DNA of 64,000 bases from Rs1 sp034111875 (lineage in GTDB: Bacteria > Pseudomonadota > Gammaproteobacteria > Pseudomonadales > Balneatricaceae), in NCBI GenBank assembly GCA_034111875.1, contig JAWUWK010000044.1:1-64000 (forward strand). The letters are read 5' to 3'. Position 1 is the first letter of the stretch, and the number at the start of each line of letters is the position of its first letter. Of this stretch, positions 33,993 to 43,310 are shown piece after piece. The notes below the pieces were generated by a model that searched no databases, was not told where the DNA came from, and saw only the letters and a list, made by a program, of their open reading frames with translations. A program made the position numbers and the translations under genes.

Positions 33993-36900
33993 ATGATTCC
34001 TCAATTATCAGATCCACACACACCTGAAGTTCAGTATTTAGAATTCTTTGATCGATTACGAGACACTGCTTTCGAAGGAGACTTAACCAGTGCCTATGCC
34101 GACAGGGTGGTTTTAGCCACTGATAACAGTATTTATCAGATATTACCTCAAGGTGTTATCTATCCGCGCAATATTGACGATTTGGTGTTAATCGCCCAAC
34201 TGGCGACTAAGCCCGAGTTTAAAAAAATCGTACTCACCCCCAGAGGCGGTGGCACAGGCACTAACGGTCAATCGTTAACGGATGGTATCGTGGTTGATAT
34301 ATCACGACACATGAATAAGATTCTCGAAATCAACCCGACTCAGCGCTGGGTTAAAGTACAGACAGGGGTGGTTAAAGATCAGCTTAATGTTGCATTAGAA
34401 CCTTATGGATTGTTTTTTGCGCCGGAATTATCCACCTCAAATCGGGCCACAATCGGGGGTATGATCAATACAGATGCCAGTGGCCAAGGCAGTTGTATGT
34501 ATGGTAAAACCCGAGATCACGTGTTGTCTTTAACGACAGTGCTGTTAGATGGTAGTACTTTGCAATCCCAGCCTATTAGCGATCAGCGCTTAGCCGAGTA
34601 CACTAAGAAAAAGAGTAAAATAGGCGATATATATCGTACTTTGGATGACATCGAAAAACAGCACAGAGAACTAATAGCCGAGAAATTTCCAGCACTTAAC
34701 CGTTGTTTGACGGGGTATGATTTAGCGCATATCAGGGATGACAACCATTTAATCAATATTAATGCTGTGCTCTGTGGCAGTGAGGGCTCGCTGGGGTTCA
34801 TTGCTGAAGCTAAGCTCAATCTACTGGCGATTCCTAAATTTGCAACACTGGTAAATATAAAGTACGACAGTTTCGAGTCTTCTCTCCGCGATGCTAAGGA
34901 ATTAATGACCTGGCAGCCAACGTCGATTGAAACAATTGATTCAAAAGTGCTCAACTTAGCCATGGCAGATATCGTCTGGGAGTCAGTCACAGAATATTTT
35001 CCGCAATCGGCCGCCGAGCCTGAAATCCTAGGCATAAATTTAGTGGAATATACAGGCGATAATGAAGCTGAACTCGACCTCAAAATTAGCCAGCTAGCGC
35101 AACATTTAACCTCTGTGTCGCACGAACCGGGTAAAAGTTTTGGCTTTAGTATTGTCAGAGGCGCCGCCAATATCAATAAAATATGGGCGATGCGTAAAAA
35201 AGCAGTTGGCCTGTTAGGCAACGCGAAAGGTGAAGAGCGACCTATACCTTTTGTCGAAGATACTGCCGTACCTCCAGAGAATCTTGCAGATTTCATAATG
35301 GAGTTTAGAGCAGTATTGGACAGCTATAACCTCTCTTATGGGATGTTTGGCCACGTCGATGCTGGTGTGTTGCATGTCAGACCAGCCATCGACATGAAAG
35401 ACCCAGCACAGGCCGCTCTCATTCGTCCTATCACTGACAAAGTGGTTAAGTTGACTCAGAAGTATAACGGCTTACTTTGGGGAGAACACGGCAAGGGCGT
35501 AAGGTCTGAATACTCCCCTGAATTTTTTGGTGAGCTCTATCCTCAAATACAACGTATAAAGTCCTGTTTTGATCCATTTAATCAGCTCAACCCGGGCAAA
35601 ATTGCCACACCTTTAAACTCAAGGTCTGTTAACCCTGAATCTGACACTGATCAAATCATACAGCTCCTTAAAATTGATGAAGTGTCGACCCGGGGCGATT
35701 ACGATCGAAAAATCAGCCGATCTGCACGTGAAGAGTTTTCTCAGGCGATGTTTTGTAATGGCAATGGAGCCTGCTATAACTTTGATCCTAATGATGCGAT
35801 GTGTCCCTCGTGGAAAGTGACGAGGGAGCGCAAGCATAGCCCTAAGGGCAGAGCCTCATTAATTCGTCAATGGCTGTACATGCTCGAGCAGCAAGGTTGC
35901 AGCCTAGATAATTCATCAAAGATTGGCCCAAGGTCTGTCTCTTTTAGTGGGCTGGTTGCGAGCGCCAGTCAACAAGTTAAGAAATGTGTCAATAGCGTGG
36001 CAAAAAAACGTGGGGACTATGATTTTTCCCATGAAGTCCACGAGGCAATGATGGGCTGTTTGGCCTGTAAATCTTGTGTTGCTCAATGTCCTATAAAAGT
36101 CAATGTGCCAGACTTTAGATCTCGTTTTTTGTCGCACTATTACCAGCGTTATCAAAGGCCTATAAAAGACTACTTAGTCGCTAGTTTAGAGTATTTGATC
36201 CCTTTATGGGTGCGAGTGCCCAGCCTTTATAATCTCCTGATTAGCTCAAGAATAGGCGAACGTGCCCTGGAAAAACTGGGCGTTAAAGACAGTCCTCGTC
36301 TCTCATCGCTGACTTTAAAGCAGGGCTTGCAAAACCGCGGGATAAAGCTTGCATCAGCATTGGAGCTCAGCGCTTTATCCAGATCGGCACGCGCAAAAAC
36401 CTTAGTCATAGTGCAAGATGCTTTCACCAGTTATTTCGAAACCCAACTGGTGTTAGATATATGTGATTTTCTAATGGTCTTAGGCTATAGCGTGACTATC
36501 GCGCCGTTTAAGCCAAATGGTAAACCTTTGCATGTTCACGGCTTTTTAAATGCGTTCGCCAAGAATGCTCTTAAAAATAGCCGTATGTTAAGCCAATTTT
36601 CTGCCTTGGATATTCCGCTGATTGGTATAGATCCTTCAATGACATTAACTTACCGTCAAGAATATAAAACAGCAGGCATAGAGACACCACCTGTGCTTCT
36701 GTTACAAGAGTGGTTAATTGATAAAGCACAAGATTTGGAAAAGTTGGCGAGCAAACTACCGTCTAAGCAGTATCGACTGCTGAGCCACTGCACAGAGAAA
36801 ACCTCGGCGCCAGCGAGTAATAAACAGTGGCAGCAAATCTTTAGCGCCTTAGGCCAAACATTGACTATAGAGTCAGTAGGTTGTTGTGGTATGGCAGGTA

Positions 36901-37103
36901 CCTACGGCCATGAAACTGACAACATCGAAAACTCTAAATCAATCTACAATATGAGTTGGCAGCAAGTGGTTAATAATCCACAATCCTCTGCTGAAATCTT
37001 AGTCACTGGCTATTCGTGCCGCAGCCAAGTTAAACGAATGGATGACAAGCAACTACAACACCCGTTGCAAATGCTCAAAAAACTTATCAGCGCACATCAA
37101 TAA
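33993..37103 (+). CDS. ydiJ: FAD/Fe-S D-2-hydroxyacid dehydrogenase, YdiJ type
   Basis: A 1036-residue fusion with an N-terminal FAD-binding PCMH domain (TPRGGGTGTNGQSLTDGIVV, about residues 80-100), a C-terminal FAD-linked oxidase domain (GMFGHVDAGVLHVRPAID; LWGEHGKGVRSEY), and an Fe-S region with CLACKSCVAQCP plus a cysteine-rich CCG-type end (SVGCCGMAGTYGHE). This matches E. coli YdiJ, reported as a D-2-hydroxyglutarate dehydrogenase; D-lactate is another known substrate for relatives. An earlier CNGNGACYNFDPN...MCPS cluster is also present. It feeds electrons to the respiratory chain. Confidence 0.9.
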   Translation: MIPQLSDPHTPEVQYLEFFDRLRDTAFEGDLTSAYADRVVLATDNSIYQILPQGVIYPRNIDDLVLIAQLATKPEFKKIVLTPRGGGTGTNGQSLTDGIVVDISRHMNKILEINPTQRWVKVQTGVVKDQLNVALEPYGLFFAPELSTSNRATIGGMINTDASGQGSCMYGKTRDHVLSLTTVLLDGSTLQSQPISDQRLAEYTKKKSKIGDIYRTLDDIEKQHRELIAEKFPALNRCLTGYDLAHIRDDNHLININAVLCGSEGSLGFIAEAKLNLLAIPKFATLVNIKYDSFESSLRDAKELMTWQPTSIETIDSKVLNLAMADIVWESVTEYFPQSAAEPEILGINLVEYTGDNEAELDLKISQLAQHLTSVSHEPGKSFGFSIVRGAANINKIWAMRKKAVGLLGNAKGEERPIPFVEDTAVPPENLADFIMEFRAVLDSYNLSYGMFGHVDAGVLHVRPAIDMKDPAQAALIRPITDKVVKLTQKYNGLLWGEHGKGVRSEYSPEFFGELYPQIQRIKSCFDPFNQLNPGKIATPLNSRSVNPESDTDQIIQLLKIDEVSTRGDYDRKISRSAREEFSQAMFCNGNGACYNFDPNDAMCPSWKVTRERKHSPKGRASLIRQWLYMLEQQGCSLDNSSKIGPRSVSFSGLVASASQQVKKCVNSVAKKRGDYDFSHEVHEAMMGCLACKSCVAQCPIKVNVPDFRSRFLSHYYQRYQRPIKDYLVASLEYLIPLWVRVPSLYNLLISSRIGERALEKLGVKDSPRLSSLTLKQGLQNRGIKLASALELSALSRSARAKTLVIVQDAFTSYFETQLVLDICDFLMVLGYSVTIAPFKPNGKPLHVHGFLNAFAKNALKNSRMLSQFSALDIPLIGIDPSMTLTYRQEYKTAGIETPPVLLLQEWLIDKAQDLEKLASKLPSKQYRLLSHCTEKTSAPASNKQWQQIFSALGQTLTIESVGCCGMAGTYGHETDNIENSKSIYNMSWQQVVNNPQSSAEILVTGYSCRSQVKRMDDKQLQHPLQMLKKLISAHQ

Positions 37104-37130
37104 CATATGCATCAATAACAGACACCCAAG

Positions 37131-37172
37131 AAACCTGTCGAACTCAACGCTAATCGACTGAGAAAAATCAGA
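37131..37172 (+). repeat. Repeat family B, end fragment (B5)
   Basis: AACCTGTCGAACTCAACGC, then TAATCGACTGAGAAAAATCA matches the outer 40 bp of family B (the side read GGAGCCTCTCGGACTCAAC in the reverse of 62751-62911). The rest is absent. Confidence 0.6.
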
Positions 37173-37304
37173 TTGTTAGAGGTATCTATCGATGCTAATA
37201 AATGAAGTAAAAACGCGGCGTGAACAATTGCAACAGCGGAGTTTACTGGAATAAATGAGTATTTTAAGCGTGTAGAATAAAGTGTTTAACATAATAGGTA
37301 ATAA

Positions 37305-38087
37305 ATGGAGCAGTTAGCACCGTTACAGCTAGCCTTAATTGGTCTGGTTTTTGTCTGGAGTGGTTTTGTAAGATCGGGACTTGGTTTTGGTGGCTCTGTG
37401 TTAGCTCTGCCTTTCCTGTTACTTATCCACAACGATCCGGTCTTGTTTTTGCCGTTAATCGCGGTTCATTTACTGATTTTTTCATCTTGGATGGCTTTTA
37501 ACAATTATCGTAATCTGAATAGGGGCAGGGCGAGGCAAGATAATGTGTCTACGGTTGATTGGCGGTATTTAAAAATAGGCCTAATGATTATGATAGTGCC
37601 TAAGTTAATAGGTGTTTTTGGTTTATTAACAATGCCGCCCAAGCTTATGACAAGTATTATATTTTTGGTTGTAATTATTTATGCCGTTGGCTATGTGATT
37701 AATCGGCCTTTTAAAAGTAATAATCAGTATTTAGATGCTTTTTTCTTAATACTCGGCGGCTACGTGAGCGGTACTTCACTCATAGGTGCACCGTTAATTG
37801 TCGCGGTATTTTCAAGTCATGTCGCCAAGGAGAAGTTGCGAGATACCTTGTTCGTGCTCTGGTTTATTCTGGTCTTGATCAAAGTTACAGCTTTTGGTTT
37901 GGCGGGTGTCGATTTTCAGTGGATTCATCATTTGTGGTTATTACCTTTAGTCACAATAGGCCATATACTCGGGCAAATGTTGCACAGTAAGCTGGTTAAT
38001 GCGAGTACACCTATCTTTTATCGTGTTGTCGGCTCTGCTCTATTGATAATTAGTATTTTTGGTTTATATAAAGCTTGGTTAGTATAA
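37305..38087 (+). CDS. TauE/SafE family permease
   Basis: A 260-residue protein with about eight membrane helices in two similar halves, each starting with a glycine-rich segment: VRSGLGFGGSVLALPFLLLI in the first and GGYVSGTSLIGAPLIVAVF in the second. This is the TauE/SafE (sulfite exporter-like) fold, which moves small organic acids or sulfur compounds. The substrate is unknown. It lies 202 bp after ydiJ on the same strand. Confidence 0.85.
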   Translation: MEQLAPLQLALIGLVFVWSGFVRSGLGFGGSVLALPFLLLIHNDPVLFLPLIAVHLLIFSSWMAFNNYRNLNRGRARQDNVSTVDWRYLKIGLMIMIVPKLIGVFGLLTMPPKLMTSIIFLVVIIYAVGYVINRPFKSNNQYLDAFFLILGGYVSGTSLIGAPLIVAVFSSHVAKEKLRDTLFVLWFILVLIKVTAFGLAGVDFQWIHHLWLLPLVTIGHILGQMLHSKLVNASTPIFYRVVGSALLIISIFGLYKAWLV

Positions 38088-38149
38088 ACTGATTTATTAC
38101 CAGAGCCTGACAGGCTGGATTTTTCATTTTTTTCATTTAAGGGACAGTT

Positions 38150-38776
38150 TTGACTACATCTTCACGGCATTTTATTTTTGGTTATGGCAGTTTAATTAAC
38201 AGTATATCGAGGCAGGTAACCGGTGAAACAGGAGCGGCTGTGGCGGTTAAAATCTCTGGTTTTGTGCGCCACTGGTCTAAGATATCCAGCCACTATGGGA
38301 TGAGTTCAGTGGTGGTGCTTGCCGATATATCAGGGGCCTGTAATGGTGTCTTAGTTGAAGTTCAAGGGTCTGAACTCAAGCAATTTGACGAAAGAGAAAA
38401 GGGCTATCAAAGAGTACTAGTGGATTTGCACTCGATTAACTTTTACGACAGCAGCCAAATCTTGTTAGCAGGTCCGGGCAGTGATATTAAAATCTGGCTC
38501 TATCAAGCAGAGACTATTGTTCAGCCCTGTCAAAAATTTCCAGTGGTGTTCAGCTACTTAGATGTTATTTTAGCTGGATGCCTAGAATACTCTAGTGAAT
38601 TCTGCGATGACTTTATCGAACTCACCCAAGGCTGGCAGCACAGGATGTTAAATGATAGACAAAACCCACGTTATCCCAGAGTTCAAGAAGATTTAGATAC
38701 AGCCTTATTGGATCCCTTCATTGAGCGCAAATCCCGCTTGCACAAGCAACAAATTATGCTAGGTTATTCATCATAA
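38150..38776 (+). CDS. Gamma-glutamylcyclotransferase-fold protein
   Basis: A 208-residue protein with the FGYGSLI signature near the N-terminus and DEREKGYQRV (about residues 83-92) where the catalytic glutamate of the GGCT family sits. These enzymes release 5-oxoproline from gamma-glutamyl compounds. Start is TTG 38150 after GGGACAG. It is followed by iadA, another enzyme of unusual peptide bonds, which suggests a peptide-salvage unit. Confidence 0.75.
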   Translation: MTTSSRHFIFGYGSLINSISRQVTGETGAAVAVKISGFVRHWSKISSHYGMSSVVVLADISGACNGVLVEVQGSELKQFDEREKGYQRVLVDLHSINFYDSSQILLAGPGSDIKIWLYQAETIVQPCQKFPVVFSYLDVILAGCLEYSSEFCDDFIELTQGWQHRMLNDRQNPRYPRVQEDLDTALLDPFIERKSRLHKQQIMLGYSS

Positions 38777-38845
38777 TTAAACGTCATCAGCGGATCTAGA
38801 TTAGACTATGTCGCGTGAAGATAATCAAACCCTCAAGGATACATT

Positions 38846-40003
38846 TTGATATATTTAAAAAACGCCGATCTCTATAACCCTGAACATATTGGCTTGCGTA
38901 ATATCCTGATTGCCGGGGGCAAAATTGTTGATATTAGCGATTCTGAAATCAGCTTACCTAGCCAGCTAACAGTAGATATCGTTGATTTAAAAGGGTCGAA
39001 ACTCGTGCCCGGCTTCATCGATGCTCACGCCCATGTTACAGGTGGTGGCGGTGAAGTAGGTTTTGCCACACAAGTCCCACCGGTTCCGATCAGTGATTTT
39101 ACCCGCTGGGGTGTGACGACTGTCGTCGGCCTATTAGGCACTGATGACACGACAAGGAGTATCGAAAACTTAGTCGCACGTACTTATGGTCTGCGAGAAG
39201 AGGGGTTGAGTGCCTATTGCTGGACGGGGGGATACCATTATCCACTGACAACCTTGATCGGCAGCGCTAAAAAAGACATCGTATTTTTGGATCCTGTGAT
39301 TGGCATCGGTGAGTTTGCGATCAGTGACCATCGATCTAGTCAGCCCACCTTTGAAGAAGTGGTGAGATTGGCAAGTGAAGCTCATGTGGGCGGTTTAATG
39401 ACCAAAAAGGCCGGTGTCATTCACTTTCATCTAGGTGACGGCGATCGCAAGTTAGAGCTTATAGAGCGTGCGTTAGCAGAAACAGAAATTCCCGCTAGAA
39501 CCTTTAATCCTACGCACGTAAACCGCAATAAACCGCTCTTTGCCAGTGCCTGTGAATTGGTTAAAAAAGGTTGCTACATTGATATTACGGCTTTCCCAGA
39601 GGGAACCTCTGCTGATGGCTGGGAGGCGGCCGAAGCGGTGGCGATTGCCATTGAGCAAAAATTACCACTAGAGCGCATTACCTTGAGCTCCGATGGCGGT
39701 GGCTGTCTGCCCAATTTTGACCGCGGTGGTAATTTACTGAGTATGGATTTTGGCAGGGCACAAACTTTACATGAAACGTTGATCGCCGCCTTAAAACTAC
39801 AGCTAAGCTTAACGGATATTTTACCTATGCTGACCCGCAATGTGGCGGATCTGTTACGCTTAAAGCATAAAGGCCAAGTACGGGTAGGTTATGATGCAGA
39901 CATCATAGTGCTCGATGATAATATGCACATTAGTGATGTGCTAGCTTTAGGTCGATGGCATAAGCGGGCCGGCGAAATGCGCATCAAAGGCACTTTCGAA
40001 TAA
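38846..40003 (+). CDS. iadA: Isoaspartyl dipeptidase (beta-aspartyl peptidase)
   Basis: A 385-residue metal-dependent amidohydrolase that cleaves isoaspartyl dipeptides from damaged proteins. Metal-site motifs are PGFIDAHAHVTGGGGE (about residues 57-72), the GVIHFHLGDG histidine pair (about 190), NPTHVNRNK and LSSDGGGCLPNFD. These match IadA. Start is TTG 38846 with AAGGA 6 nt upstream. Confidence 0.92.
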   Translation: MIYLKNADLYNPEHIGLRNILIAGGKIVDISDSEISLPSQLTVDIVDLKGSKLVPGFIDAHAHVTGGGGEVGFATQVPPVPISDFTRWGVTTVVGLLGTDDTTRSIENLVARTYGLREEGLSAYCWTGGYHYPLTTLIGSAKKDIVFLDPVIGIGEFAISDHRSSQPTFEEVVRLASEAHVGGLMTKKAGVIHFHLGDGDRKLELIERALAETEIPARTFNPTHVNRNKPLFASACELVKKGCYIDITAFPEGTSADGWEAAEAVAIAIEQKLPLERITLSSDGGGCLPNFDRGGNLLSMDFGRAQTLHETLIAALKLQLSLTDILPMLTRNVADLLRLKHKGQVRVGYDADIIVLDDNMHISDVLALGRWHKRAGEMRIKGTFE

Positions 40004-40143
40004 GCTAGCGTATGTCGATTTTGAGTTGATCGATGCAATGATGTAAAGCTATGTTAGCATAGGTGTTTTTAAGGCTATGCGATATAAACAGCTTTTAGCT
40101 GATATTTTATCTAATCATTCTGTTTTTAATTCTTGGAATATTC

Positions 40144-40773
40144 ATGCCCCGAAAGACAATTATTATTGGCATTGCCGGTGCCTCTGCATCGGGTAAGACA
40201 TTGTTGGCCAACACCTTAATACAAAAAGTTATTAATACAGGGAATGCTGATATCGGTCTGATTTGTGAAGATTCTTATTATCGCTGTCAAGATCATCTGA
40301 GTATGCAAGAACGTATCCAAGTTAACTATGACAGCCCGAAGTCTAAAGAATTTGATTTGCTTTGTGATCACATAGAGGCCTTGATCGCCGGTGAAAGTGT
40401 GCAAATACCGCAGTACGATTTTGTAAACCATACCCGCTATGCCGACAATGTCAGACAAGAGCCTAAGAAAGTGATCATAATTGAAGGCATATTGTTGTTT
40501 ACACACCGTCGCTTACGCAAATTGTTTGATACTAAAATTTATGTAGATACTGCGTTAGACTTTTGTTTTATCCGTCGTTTGAAACGTGATGTCGGTGAGC
40601 GTGGAAGAACAATGGACTCTGTTATACAGCAGTATGAAGATACCGTAAGACCGTCTTTTTACAAATTTATTGAGCCGAGCAAAAAACACGCCGACGTGAT
40701 CATTCCGGTCGGTGGTCAAAACCAAGTGGCTCTCGATGTACTGACTACGTACATCAATAAGTTATTAACCTGA
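40144..40773 (+). CDS. udk: Uridine kinase
   Basis: A 209-residue kinase that phosphorylates uridine and cytidine in pyrimidine salvage. The P-loop reads GIAGASASGKT, followed by CEDSYYR, NYDSPKSKEFD and the lid RRLKRDVGERGRTMDSV. All are standard for Udk. It lies 140 bp after iadA on the same strand. Confidence 0.93.
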   Translation: MPRKTIIIGIAGASASGKTLLANTLIQKVINTGNADIGLICEDSYYRCQDHLSMQERIQVNYDSPKSKEFDLLCDHIEALIAGESVQIPQYDFVNHTRYADNVRQEPKKVIIIEGILLFTHRRLRKLFDTKIYVDTALDFCFIRRLKRDVGERGRTMDSVIQQYEDTVRPSFYKFIEPSKKHADVIIPVGGQNQVALDVLTTYINKLLT

Positions 40774-41016
40774 GGCAGGAGAATGATCACTGTCTAAGCC
40801 CGCATTGAACAAGCCCAAAACGCGTCGGGGCGATTCCTAGTGTAAAATCAGTCTGTGGATCAATAGCTTTGCCTATTTGATCTCTTAGTGAGGCCTAATT
40901 GTGAATTTTACACGGCCAATATATGAGCTTATAAACAGCGCGTAGACGTTGATTTTTTGATAGCCGCGGGCTGTTTCTATACATAACGCCTCTGTAAACC
41001 ACTTAAAATTTAGCCT

Positions 41017-42411
41017 TTAGATTGATTCTAACGCGTTCAGCAGGTTATTGACTTTGTCGAAGGTCTCTTGATACTCCGCATCGATTTGAGAGTCGGCGAC
41101 TATGCCACCACCGGCCCAGCAATAGATTGTATCTTTTTCTACCAGCAAAGTACGAATCGTAATGCTGGTGTCCATTTGGCCACATAAACTTAAATAACCG
41201 ATACTGCCGCAGTAGATACTGCGCCTATGAGGCTCTAGCTCATCGATGATTTCCATTGCCCTAATTTTAGGCGCACCTGTAATTGATCCTCCGGGAAAGC
41301 AATTGCGCAATAAGCTAATAGGATCATTTTTGGGGTCCAATTGACCCGTCACTGTGCTCACCAGATGGTGAACATTCTGGTAGCTTTCAATGGCAAATAA
41401 AGCGGGTACTTCTACACTATGGAGCTCACAACTTTTTGAAATGTCATTGCGCATGAGATCGACAATCATTAAATTTTCTGAGCGATCTTTTTCAGAATTG
41501 ATTAAATATTCTTTGTTAATGGCATCCTGCTGTGGGTCAAAAGCGCGCGGCTGGGTGCCTTTAATCGGTTGCGTCATCACCTGGCCAGCGCAGTTAACCT
41601 TGAGAAAACGTTCGGGGGAAAGCGAAAGTATTGCCCCCTGATCAGTCTCTATAAAGGCAGAAAAGTGGGTCGGCGCTGCGCCGCGTAATTTCAGGTAAGC
41701 TTGCCACGGGTCGCCTCCACATTGAGCCGAGAAGCGCTGAGCAAAGTTAACTTGATAGCAGTCTCCGCTTAAAATATATTGGTCTATTTTGTCTAAGCTG
41801 GCGGCATAGTAATCGGCATCCAGATTACTTTTAAAGCGTTTTTTTAACTTAAAATTTGGGCTTTCTCGGGGGGGGCTATCATTCGCACAGAGCCTGTCAC
41901 AAAGGCTTGAGAACGCAGCAGAATCAATTAAATCGCAGCCAACCACATAACTTAGCATTGTTTGATGATCAATGATTATCGCCCAAGCATAGAGTCCCAT
42001 GTGCATTTCAGGCAGTTCGATATCATTAACTGCAATACTCGGCAAATCCTCGATACAACGGCCTAAATCATAGCTAAAATGGCCTAAAAGGCCACCGCAA
42101 AAAGGTGTGGTAGGCAAAGTATTATCTAAAAAACGCACACTGCTGGTCTGCTGCTTTGCATAGGTTTGTAACAGCGAAAGGGCGGTAAAAGGGTCATCGA
42201 TAACACTGGGGTCAAAAGGTAAGTTAGTGCCCGACAATTGGCCGTTTTTGTAACAAAGCTGTGCGATGGGCCCGGCACTGATAATATCAAAACGGCCGCG
42301 CTGGCAACTAGGAAATCCACTGTCCAACAATACAGCCTGACCTAAGTGGCGCACACGCGCAAATAACTCTGTGCAGTTTTGTGAATACTCGAGTGGGAAT
42401 CGCTTTAACAC
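41017..42411 (-). CDS. pabB: Aminodeoxychorismate synthase component I
   Basis: A 464-residue chorismate-utilising enzyme that makes aminodeoxychorismate for folate with the PabA glutaminase. The catalytic core has PIKGTQPR with the active lysine, LMIVDLMRNDIS, FPGGSITGAPKIRAMEI and YCGSIGYLS. GGLLGHFSYDLGR in the N-terminal half fits PabB rather than TrpE. No pabA or pabC is adjacent. Confidence 0.93.
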   Translation of the reverse strand: MLKRFPLEYSQNCTELFARVRHLGQAVLLDSGFPSCQRGRFDIISAGPIAQLCYKNGQLSGTNLPFDPSVIDDPFTALSLLQTYAKQQTSSVRFLDNTLPTTPFCGGLLGHFSYDLGRCIEDLPSIAVNDIELPEMHMGLYAWAIIIDHQTMLSYVVGCDLIDSAAFSSLCDRLCANDSPPRESPNFKLKKRFKSNLDADYYAASLDKIDQYILSGDCYQVNFAQRFSAQCGGDPWQAYLKLRGAAPTHFSAFIETDQGAILSLSPERFLKVNCAGQVMTQPIKGTQPRAFDPQQDAINKEYLINSEKDRSENLMIVDLMRNDISKSCELHSVEVPALFAIESYQNVHHLVSTVTGQLDPKNDPISLLRNCFPGGSITGAPKIRAMEIIDELEPHRRSIYCGSIGYLSLCGQMDTSITIRTLLVEKDTIYCWAGGGIVADSQIDAEYQETFDKVNNLLNALESI

Positions 42412-42491
42412 AGGCTTATCTCAAAGGGTAAATGAGCGCATTTTACCTAGGCTGTGGCAAGTTAGCGAGTTTTTAAGCGCTTTAAACATAA

Positions 42492-42656
42492 ACCTAAATT
42501 TGGCAGTCGAATCAAGAGAATCTGCACAAACTTTTGATGCAACTAGAAAACTAGAAAAATGTATCATCACCATTAAGGTGACCACGAGATTTACTAATCT
42601 CCTTTGCACACCAATATATAGCAAAGCTTCTTCGCGCCTAACTGTCGAATTTAGGA
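42492..42656 (-). repeat. MITE family A, copy 3
   Basis: 165 bp with ends ACCTAAATTTGGCAGT and ACTGTCGAATTTAGGA. TAA flanks both sides as a possible 3-bp target duplication. Orientation is as in copy 2, and the internal reading frame (AVESRESAQTF..RKLEKC.IT.KVTT.F) is also conserved with copy 2. It lies within 90 bp of the pabB start and may carry part of its promoter. Confidence 0.9.
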
Positions 42657-42845
42657 TAAAGGCACAGCAAAAATTAATAATAGTGTAGGGACATGCGTTT
42701 AAGTTGGCTATATTAACGTAGCGCAAGTTAACCCGTCAAATACGCGAAAGGCAGATCGATAGTCTACAGAGGGTTTTGCGAGCGACTCGTGAGGTACTTA
42801 GTGTAAAGGTCTCATCCTATGTTTAGCTATTTTAATCCTGCATTA

Positions 42846-42930
42846 GGGAGCCTGTCGGATTTAACGCCAATCTTCTGAGAAAAACAAGAATGTGGCGATA
42901 TTCTGGGCTCTTTCTGGTTTAATCGTCTGC
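42846..42930 (-). repeat. Repeat family B, half copy (B4)
   Basis: GGGAGCCTGTCGGATTTAAC opens an 85-bp match to the reverse complement of the right half of 62751-62911 (shared GGCGATATTC-like and CTCTTTCTGGTTTAAT blocks). The other half is missing. Confidence 0.65.
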
Positions 42931-43310
42931 TAAAAATGCGCTTCATGTCAGTGCTTTTTGTTGCTTTATCGGGCTTCTCCGAAAGAGTTTCGCTATTAAT
43001 TCAGTGATAAATTAAGTAGCATTAAACTGGTCTGTACATTAGCGTATATTAAGCTACTGGTTTACGCTGACCACTTCTATCGAACAATAATCATACAAGG
43101 GTACTTATGGTTTTTGTCTCCTTCTCTGCAAGGCTGATCTTGCGCTGGTTAAGGTAGAAAATTTGCCTAGTGAAAGTGATGCTATCCCTAACCATCGTTA
43201 ATTCTGGCTACCTCAGCTTTAATGGCTGATTTTTAATATAGGCTATAAAATTATTAAATAGTTGTTATAAGCTATTAAAAATATTAATTTTTCATCTTTG
43301 AGAATGACCT

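Larger units (their letters stand above)
42412..43310. other. Intergenic with MITE A and family B pieces
   Basis: About 900 bp between divergent genes. It holds a family A MITE (42492-42656) only about 80 bp upstream of pabB and a half copy of family B (42846-42930). Apparent reading frames of about 100 codons on both strands (42371-42688 plus, 42421-42726 minus) are simply the open frames of the MITE. No gene is called. Confidence 0.65.

Noticed and set aside
34583..35296. Long minus-strand frame (237 codons) within ydiJ
   Set aside because: It is antisense to a well-conserved dehydrogenase, serine-rich in the way of a shadow frame, and has no homology I can see.
42371..42726. Frames of about 100 codons on both strands upstream of pabB
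   Set aside because: They coincide with family A MITE copy 3 and share its conserved peptide with copy 2; they are repeat-derived.
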